DNA of 64,000 nucleotides, taken from assembly GCF_014218725.1 (NCBI RefSeq), contig NZ_JABBJE010000002.1:350037-414036 (forward strand), in the 5' to 3' direction. The notes beneath the pieces are model-generated. The model was given only the letters and a program-made list of their open reading frames with translations. It was not told the origin of the DNA and did not search any database. The stretch comes from Brevundimonas huaxiensis. GTDB taxonomy: Bacteria > Pseudomonadota > Alphaproteobacteria > Caulobacterales > Caulobacteraceae. How positions within the stretch are numbered: position 1 is the stretch's first letter; each line of letters opens with the position of its first letter. Positions 36,378 to 46,165 of the stretch are shown here, piece after piece. Both the position numbers and the translations under genes were made by a program.

Positions 36378-36590
36378 TCAGCCGATGGTTTGCAGCTGGC
36401 CAGCCGATTCCTTGCCCGAACGCTTGTCGCGTTCCAGCTCGTAGGAAACCTTCTGGTTTTCGTCCAGGCCGCGCAGGCCGGCGGCTTCGACAGCCGAGAT
36501 GTGGACGAAGACGTCCTTGCCGCCGTCTTCAGGCTGGATGAAGCCGTAGCCCTTGTTGGCGTTGAACCATTTGACAGTGCCGGTAGCCAT
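36378..36590 (-). CDS. cspA: Cold-shock protein
   Basis: A 70-residue single-domain protein with the RNA-binding motifs KGYGFI and VFVHIS of the cold-shock fold. It melts RNA structure and aids translation. ATG 36590 has a strong ACGGAGG site. The 240 bases upstream hold no gene and could include a long 5' leader, which in related genes controls expression by temperature. Its own terminator shows that it is a single-gene unit. Confidence 0.96.
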   Translation of the reverse strand: MATGTVKWFNANKGYGFIQPEDGGKDVFVHISAVEAAGLRGLDENQKVSYELERDKRSGKESAGQLQTIG

Positions 36591-36829
36591 TTTGAGACCT
36601 CCGTTAGAAATTGACCGAGGGAACGTCCCTGCGGCCTGTCGGGTCTGAATGGGAGCGGCCTTGACTCGTGCGTTCGCAGAGAGAGTGGGCGTTACGCAGA
36701 GAGATCGACGAGCCGTATGTGCGCAGATATTGGCTGTGGATGCAAGCTTGGGGCGACGGGTCCGAAAATCCAATGATCGGAACGGTTTAGCTTGGGGTGC
36801 GTTAACGAACAGCACGAAAGGCCATCCCC
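36591..36829. other. Gene-free region upstream of cspA
   Basis: About 240 bases with no gene. It holds the cspA ribosome binding site at its left end, presumably a long cspA leader, and the upstream region of the 63-residue gene on the right. No recognisable RNA motif was identified. Confidence 0.5.
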
Positions 36830-37021
36830 ATGAACCGCACCCACGTCGTCGAGCGCGCCTATCAGCTCGCCCGCACCAACGATTGTCTGAACACCGGCGA
36901 CGTCGTCAAGGCGCTGTCCGGAGAAGGGTATTCGGGCGCCGAAATCTCGCATTTCCAGGGCAGCTCGATCCGCGCCGACCTGAACCGCATCTGCAAGATG
37001 CCGAAGCCCGAAGCCGCCTGA
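36830..37021 (+). CDS. Small conserved hypothetical protein
   Basis: A 63-residue basic protein beginning [20 protein letters not shown] and ending CKMPKPEAA. The pattern (an N-terminal helix, [20 protein letters not shown], then [11 protein letters not shown]) looks like a compact helical DNA-associated domain, but no family can be named. Similar short proteins appear in Caulobacterales. The 4-base gap to the stop of the convergent SulP gene leaves no terminator between them. Confidence 0.6.
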   Translation: MNRTHVVERAYQLARTNDCLNTGDVVKALSGEGYSGAEISHFQGSSIRADLNRICKMPKPEAA

Positions 37022-37024
37022 GCC

Positions 37025-38509
37025 CTAATGCGCGCCGGCGCCGTCCGGCAGATGCATCTTCTCGAACCGCCCCACCCGCGTAACCAAGGTGCGGGCGGCG
37101 TCGTTCATGCCCGTGACCTGCACGTCCGCGCCCTGACGGCGATAGCGGAAGACGACCTTGTCCACGGCGGCGACGCCGGTCAGGTCCCACAGATGGGCGT
37201 CGCTGAGATCGATCTCGACGCGCGTGGGTTGGCCGTGATGCTCAAAGCTGGCGGCGAACAGATCGGCCGAGGCGAAGAACAGCTGGCCTGACACGTGGTA
37301 GCGCAGAACGCCCGGTTCCGGCGTCGGAACCTCGGTCACGGCGATGGTCTTGCCCACCTTGCGCATGAAGAAGATCGCCGACAGCAGCACGCCCAGGATG
37401 ACGCCCTTGGACAGGTCGTGGGTGGCGACGACCGTCACGGTGGTGGCGATCATGACGATGGACGACTGAAGCGGGGTGGAGCGCAGCTTCATCACCGAGG
37501 ACCAGTCGAAGGTGCCGATCGAGACCATGATCATGATGGCGACCAGGGCGGCCATCGGGATTTGGGCGACCCAGGTCTGAAGCGCCAGCATCAGGAACAG
37601 CAGGAACAGCCCGGCCCACAGGGTGGACAGACGCCCGCGCGCGCCCGAGGTGACGTTGATCATCGACTGGCCAATCATGGCGCAGCCCGCCATGCCGCCG
37701 AAGAGGGGCGACAGGATGTTGGCGATCCCCTGGCCACGCGTCTCGCGATCCTTGTCCGACGGGGTGTCGGTGATGTCGTCGATCAGGTTGGCGGTCAGCA
37801 GGCTTTCCAGCAGGCCGACGAAGGCCAGGGTCGCCGAGATGGGCGCGATGATGACCAGCGTCTCCCATGTCAGGGGGACGGCGGGCAGGTGGAACATCGG
37901 CAGGCTGGTCGGCATCTGGCCCATGTCGCCGACAGTGCGCACATCCAGCTTCAGCACGATCACCAGGGCGCTGATGGCGACGATGGCGACCAGGGGTGAG
38001 GGCACGGCCTTGGTGAGACGCGGAAAGCCGTAGATGACGACCAGGGCCGCCGCGATCAGGGCGTAGGTGATCCAGCCCCGGCCGATCAGCTCGGGCATCT
38101 GGGCCAGGAAGATCAGGATCGCCAGCGAGTTGACGAAGCCGGTCATGACGCTGCGGCTGACGAACTTGATGTAGCGGCCCAACTTCAGCAGGCCGATGCC
38201 GATCTGGAACACGCCGCACAGGATCGAGGCGGCGAACAGATATTCCACCCCGTGGTCGCGCACGAGCGTGACCATCAGCAGGGCCATGGCGCCGGTCGCG
38301 GCCGAGATCATGGCCGGCCGCCCGCCGACGAAGGCGATGGTCACGGCGATGACCACGCTGGCGTAGAGGCCGACGGCGGGATCGACGCCGGCGATGATGG
38401 AAAAGGCGATGGCTTCGGGGATCAGGGCCAGGGCCACGACGGTCCCCGCCAGAAGATCGCGGCGAGGATTGGCGAGCCATTGCTGGCGCGCGGAGGCGAT
38501 GATGGACAT
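37025..38509 (-). CDS. SulP family anion transporter with STAS domain
   Basis: The 494-residue product has about eleven hydrophobic segments starting after [22 protein letters not shown], the signature of SulP permeases, and the [18 protein letters not shown] segment. A C-terminal STAS domain ([29 protein letters not shown]) ends the protein. Substrate may be sulfate, bicarbonate or another anion; the sequence does not decide. The absence of a carbonic anhydrase neighbour gives no support for bicarbonate. Confidence 0.9.
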   Translation of the reverse strand: MSIIASARQQWLANPRRDLLAGTVVALALIPEAIAFSIIAGVDPAVGLYASVVIAVTIAFVGGRPAMISAATGAMALLMVTLVRDHGVEYLFAASILCGVFQIGIGLLKLGRYIKFVSRSVMTGFVNSLAILIFLAQMPELIGRGWITYALIAAALVVIYGFPRLTKAVPSPLVAIVAISALVIVLKLDVRTVGDMGQMPTSLPMFHLPAVPLTWETLVIIAPISATLAFVGLLESLLTANLIDDITDTPSDKDRETRGQGIANILSPLFGGMAGCAMIGQSMINVTSGARGRLSTLWAGLFLLFLMLALQTWVAQIPMAALVAIMIMVSIGTFDWSSVMKLRSTPLQSSIVMIATTVTVVATHDLSKGVILGVLLSAIFFMRKVGKTIAVTEVPTPEPGVLRYHVSGQLFFASADLFAASFEHHGQPTRVEIDLSDAHLWDLTGVAAVDKVVFRYRRQGADVQVTGMNDAARTLVTRVGRFEKMHLPDGAGAH

Positions 38510-38674
38510 TTCAGGATTTCATCTGGATGAGCCTGACCGACGTTTCGGTTTCCGGCGGCTCGGTTTCCCAGCGGATCGGCGGCGGGGATAGCCACCCGTC
38601 GCCTGCGAACAGGGCCGGGTCCAAGGTGATGGCGTCCTGATGCGATGTTGCGCCGCAAAAAGCAAGCGTGGCGG

Positions 38675-39856
38675 CTAGATCAGACCGTCCATCGTCGGCG
38701 CCTCGGCGGCGCTGCCGGGAAAGACGCGGGCGTCCAGCGCGGCGCGGTCGAGGCCCATGTGATCGCGCAGCACGCCCTTGAACACCGAACGGATGTCCAG
38801 GGTCGGCGCCAGGTCGCGGTTCTCGAACAGGCGGTTGTCGGCCAGGGTCGGCCAGTCGCCGATGGGGCCGCCGCGCTTGACCGCACGGCCTGCCAAAAGA
38901 AGCGACGAGCCGGTGCCGTGGTCGGTGCCTTGGGTGCCGTTGGCGCGGGCGGTGCGGCCGAACTCGGTGGCGACGATGACCGCCGTGCGCGACCAAGCGT
39001 CGCCTAGGCTGTCCTTCAGGCCCGTGACCAGTTGATCCAGGCCCGTCAGCCGGGTCTGAAGTTGCGCCCGCTGACCCGCATGGGTGTCCCAGCCGTCCAG
39101 CGAGACGGCGACGATGTCGGCGCCTTCCGGTCCGGTCATCAGCCTGGCGACGGCCTGACCCAGGCCCTGGACGTCGTTGCGACGCAGGCGTTGGTCGCCG
39201 CCGTCCATGCCGACCAGCTGCTCGGTCGCCAGACCCCGCGCCAAGTTCTGGCCCAGCATCGGATCCTCGACATAGAGGTCCTGAAGCAAGGAGGCGATGC
39301 GGTCGCCGTCGCGCACCAGACCGCCGGGCGCCCAGCTGGACACCGGCGCGTCGCCGCGCAGGATCAGCGGGGTCTGGGCGCCGATCGACAGGCCCTTCAG
39401 CGACGTTCCGCCGGCCGCGACGATGGCGCGGTTCAGCCAGCCGTCGGACTGTTGGCGCAGACCTTCGCCGCCGTTCTACAGCACGTCCTGGGCGTCGAAG
39501 TGCGAGCGGATGCGCACGGGCAGGGCGACGGCAGGGGCGAACCGCATCTGACCCTGACCATAAAGGGCGTGCAGGCCCGCCAGCGCCGGATGCAGGCCGA
39601 AGCCTTCGCTCAGGGCCAGGGCGCCGTTCGCCTCGCCGGGCGCGGCGATGGCCAGACCGCCGCGCAAGGGGACGTAGTTTGGATCGGCGTAGGGGACGGT
39701 GACGGACAGGCCGTCCATGGCGCCGCGCGCAATGACGACGACCCGCTTGTTGGCGGGGCCGGCGGTCTGGGCGGCGACGCGGCCGGCGAAGGCCAGACCG
39801 ATCCCGGCGGAGGCGGCGGCCAGCAGATGGCGGCGATTCACATTGAGGGCGGTCAT
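38675..39856 (-). pseudogene. DUF1501 (Tat-exported sulfatase-like) gene with in-frame amber stop
   Basis: The frame starts at ATG 39856 with a twin-arginine-like leader (NRRHLLAAASAGIGLAFAG) and the DUF1501 pattern (VVVIARGAMDGLSV, RSHFDAQDVL). It is cut by TAG at 39476-39478. The same frame continues through NGGEGLRQQSDGWLNRA to ATEFGRTARANGTQGTDHGTG and its normal stop. Without the stop the protein would have 393 residues. Position 39478 is where an E (GAG) is conserved in relatives, so one base change explains it. DUF1501 and DUF1800 genes are usual partners of unknown function. Confidence 0.85.
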
Positions 39857-41344
39857 CGGCGTTGGAACTCCGGCGACATGAACAGAAGGGTGAGGGCCTC
39901 GGGCCGGCTTTCGGCGCGGGCGACGGCGAGGCGGGTGCGTTCGCCGAGGCGCGGGCCGAGGGCGGATGCGGCGACCGCATTGGGGTCGCTTGCCTGCGCC
40001 AGATCGGCGGCGGTGCGCGACCAGTTCAGCCGTTTGACCATGGCGTCGGGGCCGGCCCAGTCGGCGGCCGTGTCCGGCCAGCCCTCGGGCGACGGGGGCG
40101 CGAACGGCGGCTGGCCCATGTCCAGCAGGGCCTGGCGCAACGGCTGGATTCGCTGAGGCCGGGTTCCCAGCGCGCGATGCGCCGAGACGATGAAGTCGTA
40201 GGGCGTCTTGACCTTGGCGGGTTGGGGCGTCCAGGTCTCGGGCGCGTCGATCAAGGCGCGGGCGACCTGGGCCAGATCGCCGCCGGAGCCGGTCCAGGCC
40301 GCTTCCAGCCGGTCGACCAGGGCGGGAGGCGGATCGTCGGCGACGAAATGGGCGGCGAGACGGCGCGACAGGCGTTTGGCCGTCGCCGGATGCCGGGCCA
40401 GGCCATCGCAGGATGGCCTGACCCTGGGCCAGGCCCGCCGCCGGATAGGTCTTGCCCATCACGGTGCGGGCGCCGGGTTCGTGGACGTTGGCGCGGAAGA
40501 CGAAGCCGTCGGGACCGGGTTCGGCCTGGGCGGCCATGTTGCGCGCGCGGCGCGGACGGTTGGGCTGACGCTGGTCGCGGGCGGCGGGGATCGACCAGCC
40601 GGTCAGGGCGCGCGCCAGTTCAGTGACATCGGCCTGGGTGTAGCCCCCGTCAGCGCCGACCGTGTGCAACTCCATCATCTCGCGGGCCAGGTTTTCATTC
40701 AGACCGGCGTTGCGGCGCGCGCCGGCCATGCTGTCGGGACCGACCGAGCGGGCCTGATCCAGATACAGAAGCATGGCAGGATGCTGTTCGGCTGCCAGGA
40801 CCAGATCCTCGAACCGGCCGAAGACGTGGGGGCGGATGGCCTCGCGCTCGTACTGACCGACGAAGGCGCCGCTGGCGAACTTGGCGGCCGAGACCGTCAG
40901 GGCGTTCGACCAGAACAGGGCCCAGCGCTCGGCGAAGCCGTCGTCGGTGGTCGCGCCGAGCTGGGCGCGAGCCAGGAACTCCTGCGCCGTGTCCTGGGTG
41001 ATGTCGCGGCGGGCGGCCTGACGGGCTTCGCGCCGGGCGACGGCCTGCGGATCGGCGGCGTCCGGCATGGCTGGCGAGGGAGCGGGCGCGGCGTCGGCCG
41101 TCGCCGGAGCGGCGGCGCGTCGGTCGCGGCGAACGAGGCCGGCGTCGCTCTGATAGTCGATATATTGGGCGACGCGTTCGGTGGTGTCGGCGAACTGGCC
41201 GGACGGCTGGGGCGCGCCCTGGGGCCGAATCTGGCCCATGGCCCAGCCGCGCGGATCGGCGGCGACGCGGTCGATCTCGCCCGGCCGGGCGCCCAGACCT
41301 AGGCGCGTCAGGGCGACGGCGGCGTCGGTCGGTGATGAAGCCAT
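39853..41344 (-). pseudogene. DUF1800 gene with a single-base frameshift
   Basis: From ATG 41344 the frame encodes ALTRLGLGARPGEIDRVA, ERWALFWSNALTVS, NENLAREMMELHTVG and GYTQADVTELARALTGW, the DUF1800 landmarks. After AQGQAILRW the phase is lost: an extra C at about 40401-40403 is needed to be removed to continue LARHPATAKRLSRR and on to ETWTPQPAKVKTPYDF, ending at EFQRR. Full length would be 496 residues. The end overlaps the DUF1501 start (ATGA), the normal coupled pair. Both members are broken. Confidence 0.85.
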
Positions 41345-41431
41345 GGCCTTCTCCTCGTCCGTCCCCCGCACATTGTAACGCCTTTGGGCGAAAACTCCGT
41401 CGCGGGGTCGGATTTGAGGTTAGGCGACCAA

Positions 41432-42268
41432 TCAGGCGGGTTGGGCCAAACCGGCCTCCGCGTCCGCGATCAGCTCGCGGTCGTCGACCTGCCACGGGTG
41501 GAAATCGGGTTTGTAGAAGGCCAGGTAGTCGCCGATCATCCTGCGATACAGGCCCGGCTTCAGCCACAGCCAGCGGAACAGGCCCAGACGCGCGCGCCAG
41601 CCGACGATGCCGTCCTGCTTCAGCAGCATGAAGGTCGTCTCGCGCACCGTGCGGGTGAACAGCAGCGTCGTCAGGAACATGGCCCAGCGGCGGATGCGCC
41701 AGCGCTTCAGCAGACTGAGGTCCCGGGTCGCGTGCAGGAAGACGTCATAGGCCACGCCCTTGTGTTCGATCTCCTCGATGGAGTGCCAGCGCCACAGGCG
41801 GGCCAGGTCGTGGGGCGAGCCCTTCAGCAGTTCGGGATCGGCCAGCAGCCGATGGGCGAAGGCGGCGGTGAAATGCTCCAGCGCCATGGTCGCCGCCAGC
41901 TGGGCCAGGGCCGGACGGGCGCGGGCGATGTCGAGACGGGCGGTGACATAGGCCTCGATCTCGGCGGTGTCGTAGCCGGCGCGTTCGGTGATGGCGTTGA
42001 AAGCCATGTGTTCGCGAGTGTGGGCGCCCTCCTGGACCGTGAAGGCGCGGATGTCGGCGGCCAGGGCCGGGGGCGCGTCCTTGGCGAACCGCTTGACCGA
42101 CTGGATGAAGAACCGCTCGCCGTCGGGGAAGGTCAGGCTGAGGGCGTTCATCACGGCGGTGCCGAACGGGTCGCCGTTCAGCCACCAGCGTGGCGTCGGA
42201 GCCTTGCGGTCGATATGCAGGTCGCGCGGCTTGATCTGGAGGTCGGCGGGGGTGGCGGATTTCGCCAT
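41432..42268 (-). CDS. Predicted metal-dependent hydrolase (PF10118-like, di-iron-type helices)
   Basis: The 278-residue product starts at ATG 42268 (MAKSATPADLQ). Its helical core has paired Glu/His motifs, VQEGAHTREHMAFN, MALEHFTAAFAH and WHSIEEIEHKGVAYDVF, that resemble ferritin-like metal sites. This is the pattern of the predicted metal-dependent hydrolase family PF10118; activity is unknown. It is divergent from a TetR gene and a perfect palindrome lies between them, so it is probably the regulated target. Confidence 0.75.
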   Translation of the reverse strand: MAKSATPADLQIKPRDLHIDRKAPTPRWWLNGDPFGTAVMNALSLTFPDGERFFIQSVKRFAKDAPPALAADIRAFTVQEGAHTREHMAFNAITERAGYDTAEIEAYVTARLDIARARPALAQLAATMALEHFTAAFAHRLLADPELLKGSPHDLARLWRWHSIEEIEHKGVAYDVFLHATRDLSLLKRWRIRRWAMFLTTLLFTRTVRETTFMLLKQDGIVGWRARLGLFRWLWLKPGLYRRMIGDYLAFYKPDFHPWQVDDRELIADAEAGLAQPA

Positions 42269-42307
42269 GGTTCTGCTCCTCGATTTCAGGCGGATGATGG
42301 AGTTAAC

Positions 42308-42321
42308 TGACATCAATGTCA
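42308..42321. promoter_or_regulatory. TetR-type operator TGACATCAATGTCA
   Basis: A perfect 14-bp inverted repeat (TGACAT-CA-ATGTCA) that overlaps the ATG of the TetR gene and lies 40 bases before the divergent hydrolase start. It is a plausible operator for control of both genes. Confidence 0.6.
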
Positions 42322-42909
42322 ACTAATGGTCCGGTGAAGCGACGGCGCGGGGCGTTGGCGCGCGAAGAGGCGCTGGAGGCGGCGCGCGACCTGCTGCTGA
42401 CCGGCGGGCCGGCGGCGGTGACCCTGAAGGCGGTGGGCGAGCGGATGGGCGTGGGGCACGCCAATCTGATCCACCATTTCGGCTCGGCGGCCGGGCTTCA
42501 AGGCGCGCTGATGGATGCGATGGTGCGCGACCTGGCGCAGCGGATCGAGGCTGGCCTGGGAGAAGGGCGCGACGGCGTCGAGCCGGGGCGGCTGATGAGC
42601 GTGGTGTTCGACGCCTTCGGGCCGGGCGGGGCTTCGCAGATGGCGGCCTGGTTGGCGCTGGCGCGCGAGCAGGGCCGGGCGGAGAGCTTCGCCGAGGTGG
42701 TGCGCGATCTGGCCGAACGGCTGGCGGCCATGGCGCCCGATGATCCCAGGGCGGCTGAGCGGGCCAAGGCCCTGGTGGTGACGGCGGCCTATATGGCCTT
42801 CGCCGAGGGGCTGATCGGAGACATCCTGACGCCGATGCTTGGCGCGCCCGAGGGGCTCGGTCGCGACTTGGCGCTGAAGCTGACCGCGACACTTTTGGCC
42901 GAACCGTAA
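42316..42909 (+). CDS. TetR-family transcriptional regulator
   Basis: The 197-residue product has the N-terminal TetR helix-turn-helix: ARDLLLTGGPAAVTLKAVGE with MGVGHANLIHHFGS as the recognition helix. The rest is a ligand-binding domain, Ala/Gly-rich, with WLALAREQGRAESF. The ATG lies inside the palindrome above, so the transcript may be leaderless or the true start may be GTG 42331. Divergent organisation suggests control of the predicted metal-dependent hydrolase gene. Confidence 0.85.
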   Translation: MSTNGPVKRRRGALAREEALEAARDLLLTGGPAAVTLKAVGERMGVGHANLIHHFGSAAGLQGALMDAMVRDLAQRIEAGLGEGRDGVEPGRLMSVVFDAFGPGGASQMAAWLALAREQGRAESFAEVVRDLAERLAAMAPDDPRAAERAKALVVTAAYMAFAEGLIGDILTPMLGAPEGLGRDLALKLTATLLAEP

Positions 42910-42946
42910 GGTTCAGAGCCGAATCTTGATGCTATAGTCCCCACCG

Positions 42947-43525
42947 ATGGCGCTTCTGGACTGGATGAGCGATGTGGCCGGACCCGTGATCCGGGGGGAC
43001 GGCGTGCTGCTGCGCCCGCCACGCGCCGCCGATTACGCCGCCTGGTCCACCCTGCGCGACGGCTCGCGCGACTATCTGCAGCCGTGGGAGCCGGCCTGGC
43101 CCGAGGACGACCTGACCAAGGCGGCCTTCCGGCGCCGGCTGTCGATCTATGCGCGCGAGATGGAGTTGGGCAACGCCTGGCCCTTCTTCGTCTTCGTGCA
43201 GGACGGCAAGACCCTGGCCGGAGCGGTGACCCTGTCGAACGTGCGGCGCGGCGTCGCCGAGACGGGGACGCTGGGCTACTGGATCGGCCAGCCGTTTTCC
43301 GGTCAGGGCGTGGCGACGGCGGGGGTTCGGGCCGTGGTCGGATACGCGTTCGACAAGCTGAAGCTGCACCGGCTGGAGGCGGCCTGTCTGCCCACCAACC
43401 ACGGGTCGCGACGGGTGCTGGAGAAATCCGGCTTTCGCAACGAAGGTCGGGCTCGCGCTTATTTGAAAATTAACGGCGAGTGGGCAGACCATTTGTTGTT
43501 CGGCCTGGTCGAGGACGAGCGTTGA
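42947..43525 (+). CDS. rimJ: GNAT acetyltransferase, RimJ/RimL type
   Basis: The 192-residue product transfers acetyl from acetyl-CoA to an N-terminal amine, possibly of ribosomal protein S5. GYWIGQPFSGQGVATAGV is the acetyl-CoA-binding loop of the fold, and YAFDKLKLHRLEAACLPTN with SRRVLEKSGF are the RimJ/RimL-specific regions. In other alphaproteobacteria this gene follows thrC and the M16 gene; here it is 8 kb away. Specificity is inferred. Confidence 0.88.
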   Translation: MALLDWMSDVAGPVIRGDGVLLRPPRAADYAAWSTLRDGSRDYLQPWEPAWPEDDLTKAAFRRRLSIYAREMELGNAWPFFVFVQDGKTLAGAVTLSNVRRGVAETGTLGYWIGQPFSGQGVATAGVRAVVGYAFDKLKLHRLEAACLPTNHGSRRVLEKSGFRNEGRARAYLKINGEWADHLLFGLVEDER

Positions 43526-43556
43526 CGGCCGGGGGCCGTCTGGAAGGGCGAGACGC

Positions 43557-45224
43557 GTGACACCACGATCCCGATCGCTGGCCTGGGACGCCACGACCGC
43601 CATCGAGGCGCTGGCCGCCGCCGAAACGGCCCTGTGGGTCTGGACGCCCGCGGCGGACGAACTGCGGTTCACCGGCGCGACGCGATCGCTGGGCCTGGGG
43701 CCGCTTGCGCCGGAATGCACGGCCGCCGGTTTCGTCGCCCTGGCCATGCCGCAGGATCGCAGCCTGGCCGAACGGATGCTCAAACCCCAGGACGAGGGCG
43801 CCGAGATCGCCGTGCGTCTGCGCATGCGCGGGTCCGAGACCTGTCTGTGGCGTGGCGTCTGGCTGGAGGACGGCCTGCGCGCCGCCGGCGTCGTGGCGCT
43901 GGAGACCAAGTTCGCCGGATCGGACCGCGATACGCTGACGGGCCTTCTGGATCGTCGCGCCTTTCTGGCCCGCGTCAGCGAGGTGCTGACCCAGCCCGGC
44001 GAATACGAAATCGTTGTCGGCGACGTGGACCGGCTGCGGCGCCTGAACGAGGCGCTGGGGCACGAGCGGACCGACCTGGTGTTGTCGGCCCTGGGCTCGC
44101 GTCTGGCCGCCGCCTTCAACAAGGACGCCTCGGCCGCGCGGATCGGCGAGGACGAGTTCGCCATCATCGTCCCCAAGACCGCGTCCCACACCAGCTATCG
44201 CGTGCGTGACGCGCTGGAGCAGCCGCTGCGGGTCGCGGGCTTCGACATCTATCCGACCGTCTCCATCGGGGCGGTGATGGTGGAGGGCGGGCCGGATGCG
44301 CCCGACGCCGCCGAACTGTTGCGCCGGGTCGAGTTGGCGGTGGAATCGGCCAAGGGCGCCGGGCGCGGCGGATCGGCCGCCTATGGCCGGGCGCTGGAAA
44401 GCGACAGCCTGAGCCGTCTGGCGCTGGAGGCGGATCTGAGGAACGCCTTCGTGCGGGGCGAGATCGTGCCCTTCTTCCAGCCGATCGTGAACCTGAACAC
44501 CGGGGCCGTCGCCGGTTTCGAGGCCTTGGCGCGCTGGCGTCACCCGCGCCGGGGTCTGGTGCCGCCGGACGAGTTCCTGGGTCTGACCGCCGACCTGGGG
44601 ATGATGAACGACCTGGGCCTGCTGATGATGACCCAGTCGGCGCGGCAGCTGGCCGAATGGATCGAACGCCATCCGCTGGCCGGCAAGCTGTTCTGCAGCG
44701 TCAACCTGTCGGTCGGCGAGATCGAGCGCCCGCACCTGTGCGAGGACGTGGCGCGCATCATCAAGGAGACGGGCCTGCCCAAGGGCGCGCTGAAGCTGGA
44801 GGTCACCGAGGGCGACATCATGCGCGACACCGCCCGCGCCGCCGAGGTCCTGCAATCGCTGAAAGACGTCGGGGCGTCGCTGGCGCTGGACGACTTCGGC
44901 ACCGGCTTCTCGTCGCTTTCCTATCTGGCGCGCCTGCCGTTCGATACGCTGAAGATCGACCGCTATTTCGTTCTGACAATGAACAAGGACGAAGGCTCGG
45001 CCAAGATCGTCAAGTCGGTGGTCAACCTGGGCCGCGACCTGTCGCTGGAAGTCGTCGCCGAGGGCGTGGAGAACGCCGAACTGGCCCGCCTGCTGCTGGA
45101 CGCCCAATGCCACTACGGCCAGGGCTTCGGCTATGCCCCCGCCCTGCCGGCGCAGGAGGCCGAGGTCTATCTGGCCGAAAGCCTGGCCGACGGCACCGCG
45201 CCGTTGAAGCAGCGGTCGGCCTAG
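43557..45224 (+). CDS. PAS-GGDEF-EAL protein; probable c-di-GMP phosphodiesterase
   Basis: The 555-residue product (GTG start) has a PAS-like N-terminus, a GGDEF-like domain with degenerate signature RIGEDEF near residue 195, and a C-terminal EAL domain. The EAL domain has FEALARW near 320, SVNLSVGEIE, KLEVTEGDIM, LDDFGTGFSSLSYL, LKIDRYF, AEGVE and QGFGY, so all catalytic positions are present. The GEDEF change probably abolishes cyclase activity but may keep GTP as a regulator. It would lower c-di-GMP and favour motility. It has no membrane segment. Confidence 0.88.
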   Translation: MTPRSRSLAWDATTAIEALAAAETALWVWTPAADELRFTGATRSLGLGPLAPECTAAGFVALAMPQDRSLAERMLKPQDEGAEIAVRLRMRGSETCLWRGVWLEDGLRAAGVVALETKFAGSDRDTLTGLLDRRAFLARVSEVLTQPGEYEIVVGDVDRLRRLNEALGHERTDLVLSALGSRLAAAFNKDASAARIGEDEFAIIVPKTASHTSYRVRDALEQPLRVAGFDIYPTVSIGAVMVEGGPDAPDAAELLRRVELAVESAKGAGRGGSAAYGRALESDSLSRLALEADLRNAFVRGEIVPFFQPIVNLNTGAVAGFEALARWRHPRRGLVPPDEFLGLTADLGMMNDLGLLMMTQSARQLAEWIERHPLAGKLFCSVNLSVGEIERPHLCEDVARIIKETGLPKGALKLEVTEGDIMRDTARAAEVLQSLKDVGASLALDDFGTGFSSLSYLARLPFDTLKIDRYFVLTMNKDEGSAKIVKSVVNLGRDLSLEVVAEGVENAELARLLLDAQCHYGQGFGYAPALPAQEAEVYLAESLADGTAPLKQRSA

Positions 45225-45227
45225 GGC

Positions 45228-46094
45228 TTAGATCGCGTTTAGCGGCAGGCGCAGGTAGCGCTGGCCGTTGGTGTCGGGGGGCGGCAGGTCGCCGGCGCGG
45301 ATGTTGACCTGAAGCGAGGGCAAGATCAGTTGTGGCGCGCCCAGGGTGGCGTCGCGGGCCTCGCGCATGGCGACGAAGGCGTCTTCCGATACGCCGCCGC
45401 CGATGTGGATATTGTGCGCGCGTTGTTCGGCAACGGTGGTCTCGAACCGGTAGTCGGTGCGGCCCTGGGGCAGGTAGTCATGGCCGACGAAGATTCGGGT
45501 GTCGTCGGGCAGGGTCAGCAGGCGCTGGATCGAGCGATACAGCGTCCGGGCGTCGCCGCCAGGAAAGTCCGTTCGCGCCGTGCCATAGTCGGGCATGAAC
45601 AGGGTGTCGCCGGTGAAGACCGCATCGCCGATCCGGTAGCTGACGCAGGCGGGGGTGTGGCCGGGCGTGTGGATCACTTCCACCCTCAGATCGCCCAGGG
45701 CGAAGGCGTCGCCGTCCGCATAGAGATGATCGAAAATCGCGCCGTCCGGGCGCACGTCGTCGGCGCCGAAAAGGCGGCCGAAGGCGGACTGAACCTGGGT
45801 GATCCGCCCGCCGATGCCGATCGACACGCCCGTCGTCGCACGCAGGTGCGCCGCCGCCGTCAGGTGGTCGGCGTGGGCGTGGGTTTCGAGCACGAGGGCC
45901 AAGGTCAGCGTTTCCGACCGCAGCGCCGCCATGACGGCGTCGATCGATCGCGTCGAGGTGCGGGCCGAGGGCGCATCGAAGTCCAGGACGGGGTCGATGA
46001 TCGCTGCCTGACCCGTCGCGGGGTCGCTGACCAGATAGGTGACGGTGTGGGTCGCGGGATCGAAAAAGCCGCGAACATCGGGGGATTGGGCCAT
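45228..46094 (-). CDS. blh: Persulfide-dioxygenase-like metallo-beta-lactamase protein
   Basis: The 288-residue product has the MBL motif THAHADHLTAA, TPGHTPACVSY and FTGDTLFMPDYGTARTDF, and the C-terminal ligand FVGHDYLP. These fit the ETHE1/Blh persulfide dioxygenases, which oxidise glutathione persulfide to sulfite with iron. It is divergent from bigR-like, rhodanese and TauE genes, the usual partners. I infer control by the ArsR repressor through the shared intergenic region. Confidence 0.85.
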   Translation of the reverse strand: MAQSPDVRGFFDPATHTVTYLVSDPATGQAAIIDPVLDFDAPSARTSTRSIDAVMAALRSETLTLALVLETHAHADHLTAAAHLRATTGVSIGIGGRITQVQSAFGRLFGADDVRPDGAIFDHLYADGDAFALGDLRVEVIHTPGHTPACVSYRIGDAVFTGDTLFMPDYGTARTDFPGGDARTLYRSIQRLLTLPDDTRIFVGHDYLPQGRTDYRFETTVAEQRAHNIHIGGGVSEDAFVAMREARDATLGAPQLILPSLQVNIRAGDLPPPDTNGQRYLRLPLNAI

Positions 46095-46116
46095 GGAGGA
46101 AGCTCCTTTCGCAGTT

Positions 46117-46159
46117 CAATATATTAGGTATTGCTTATTTAGCAACCACGCATATATTG
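46117..46159. promoter_or_regulatory. BigR-type operator region (AT-rich inverted repeat)
   Basis: CAATATAT (46117-46124) and ATATATTG (46152-46159) form a perfect inverted repeat around an AT-rich spacer between the divergent blh and bigR starts. TAGGTATTGCTTATTTAGC lies between. The site covers both promoters and is a likely binding site for the ArsR-type repressor. Confidence 0.6.
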
Positions 46160-46165
46160 CGTCCC

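Noticed and set aside
38511..38674. Possible tiny minus-strand gene between the SulP transporter and DUF1501 (frame ending SVRLIQMKS)
   Set aside because: Reads plausibly as protein but has no start codon or ribosome binding site; left as gene-free sequence.
43470..45113. 547-residue antisense frame opposite the GGDEF/EAL gene
   Set aside because: Composition typical of a shadow (Gln/His/Arg-rich), no motif.
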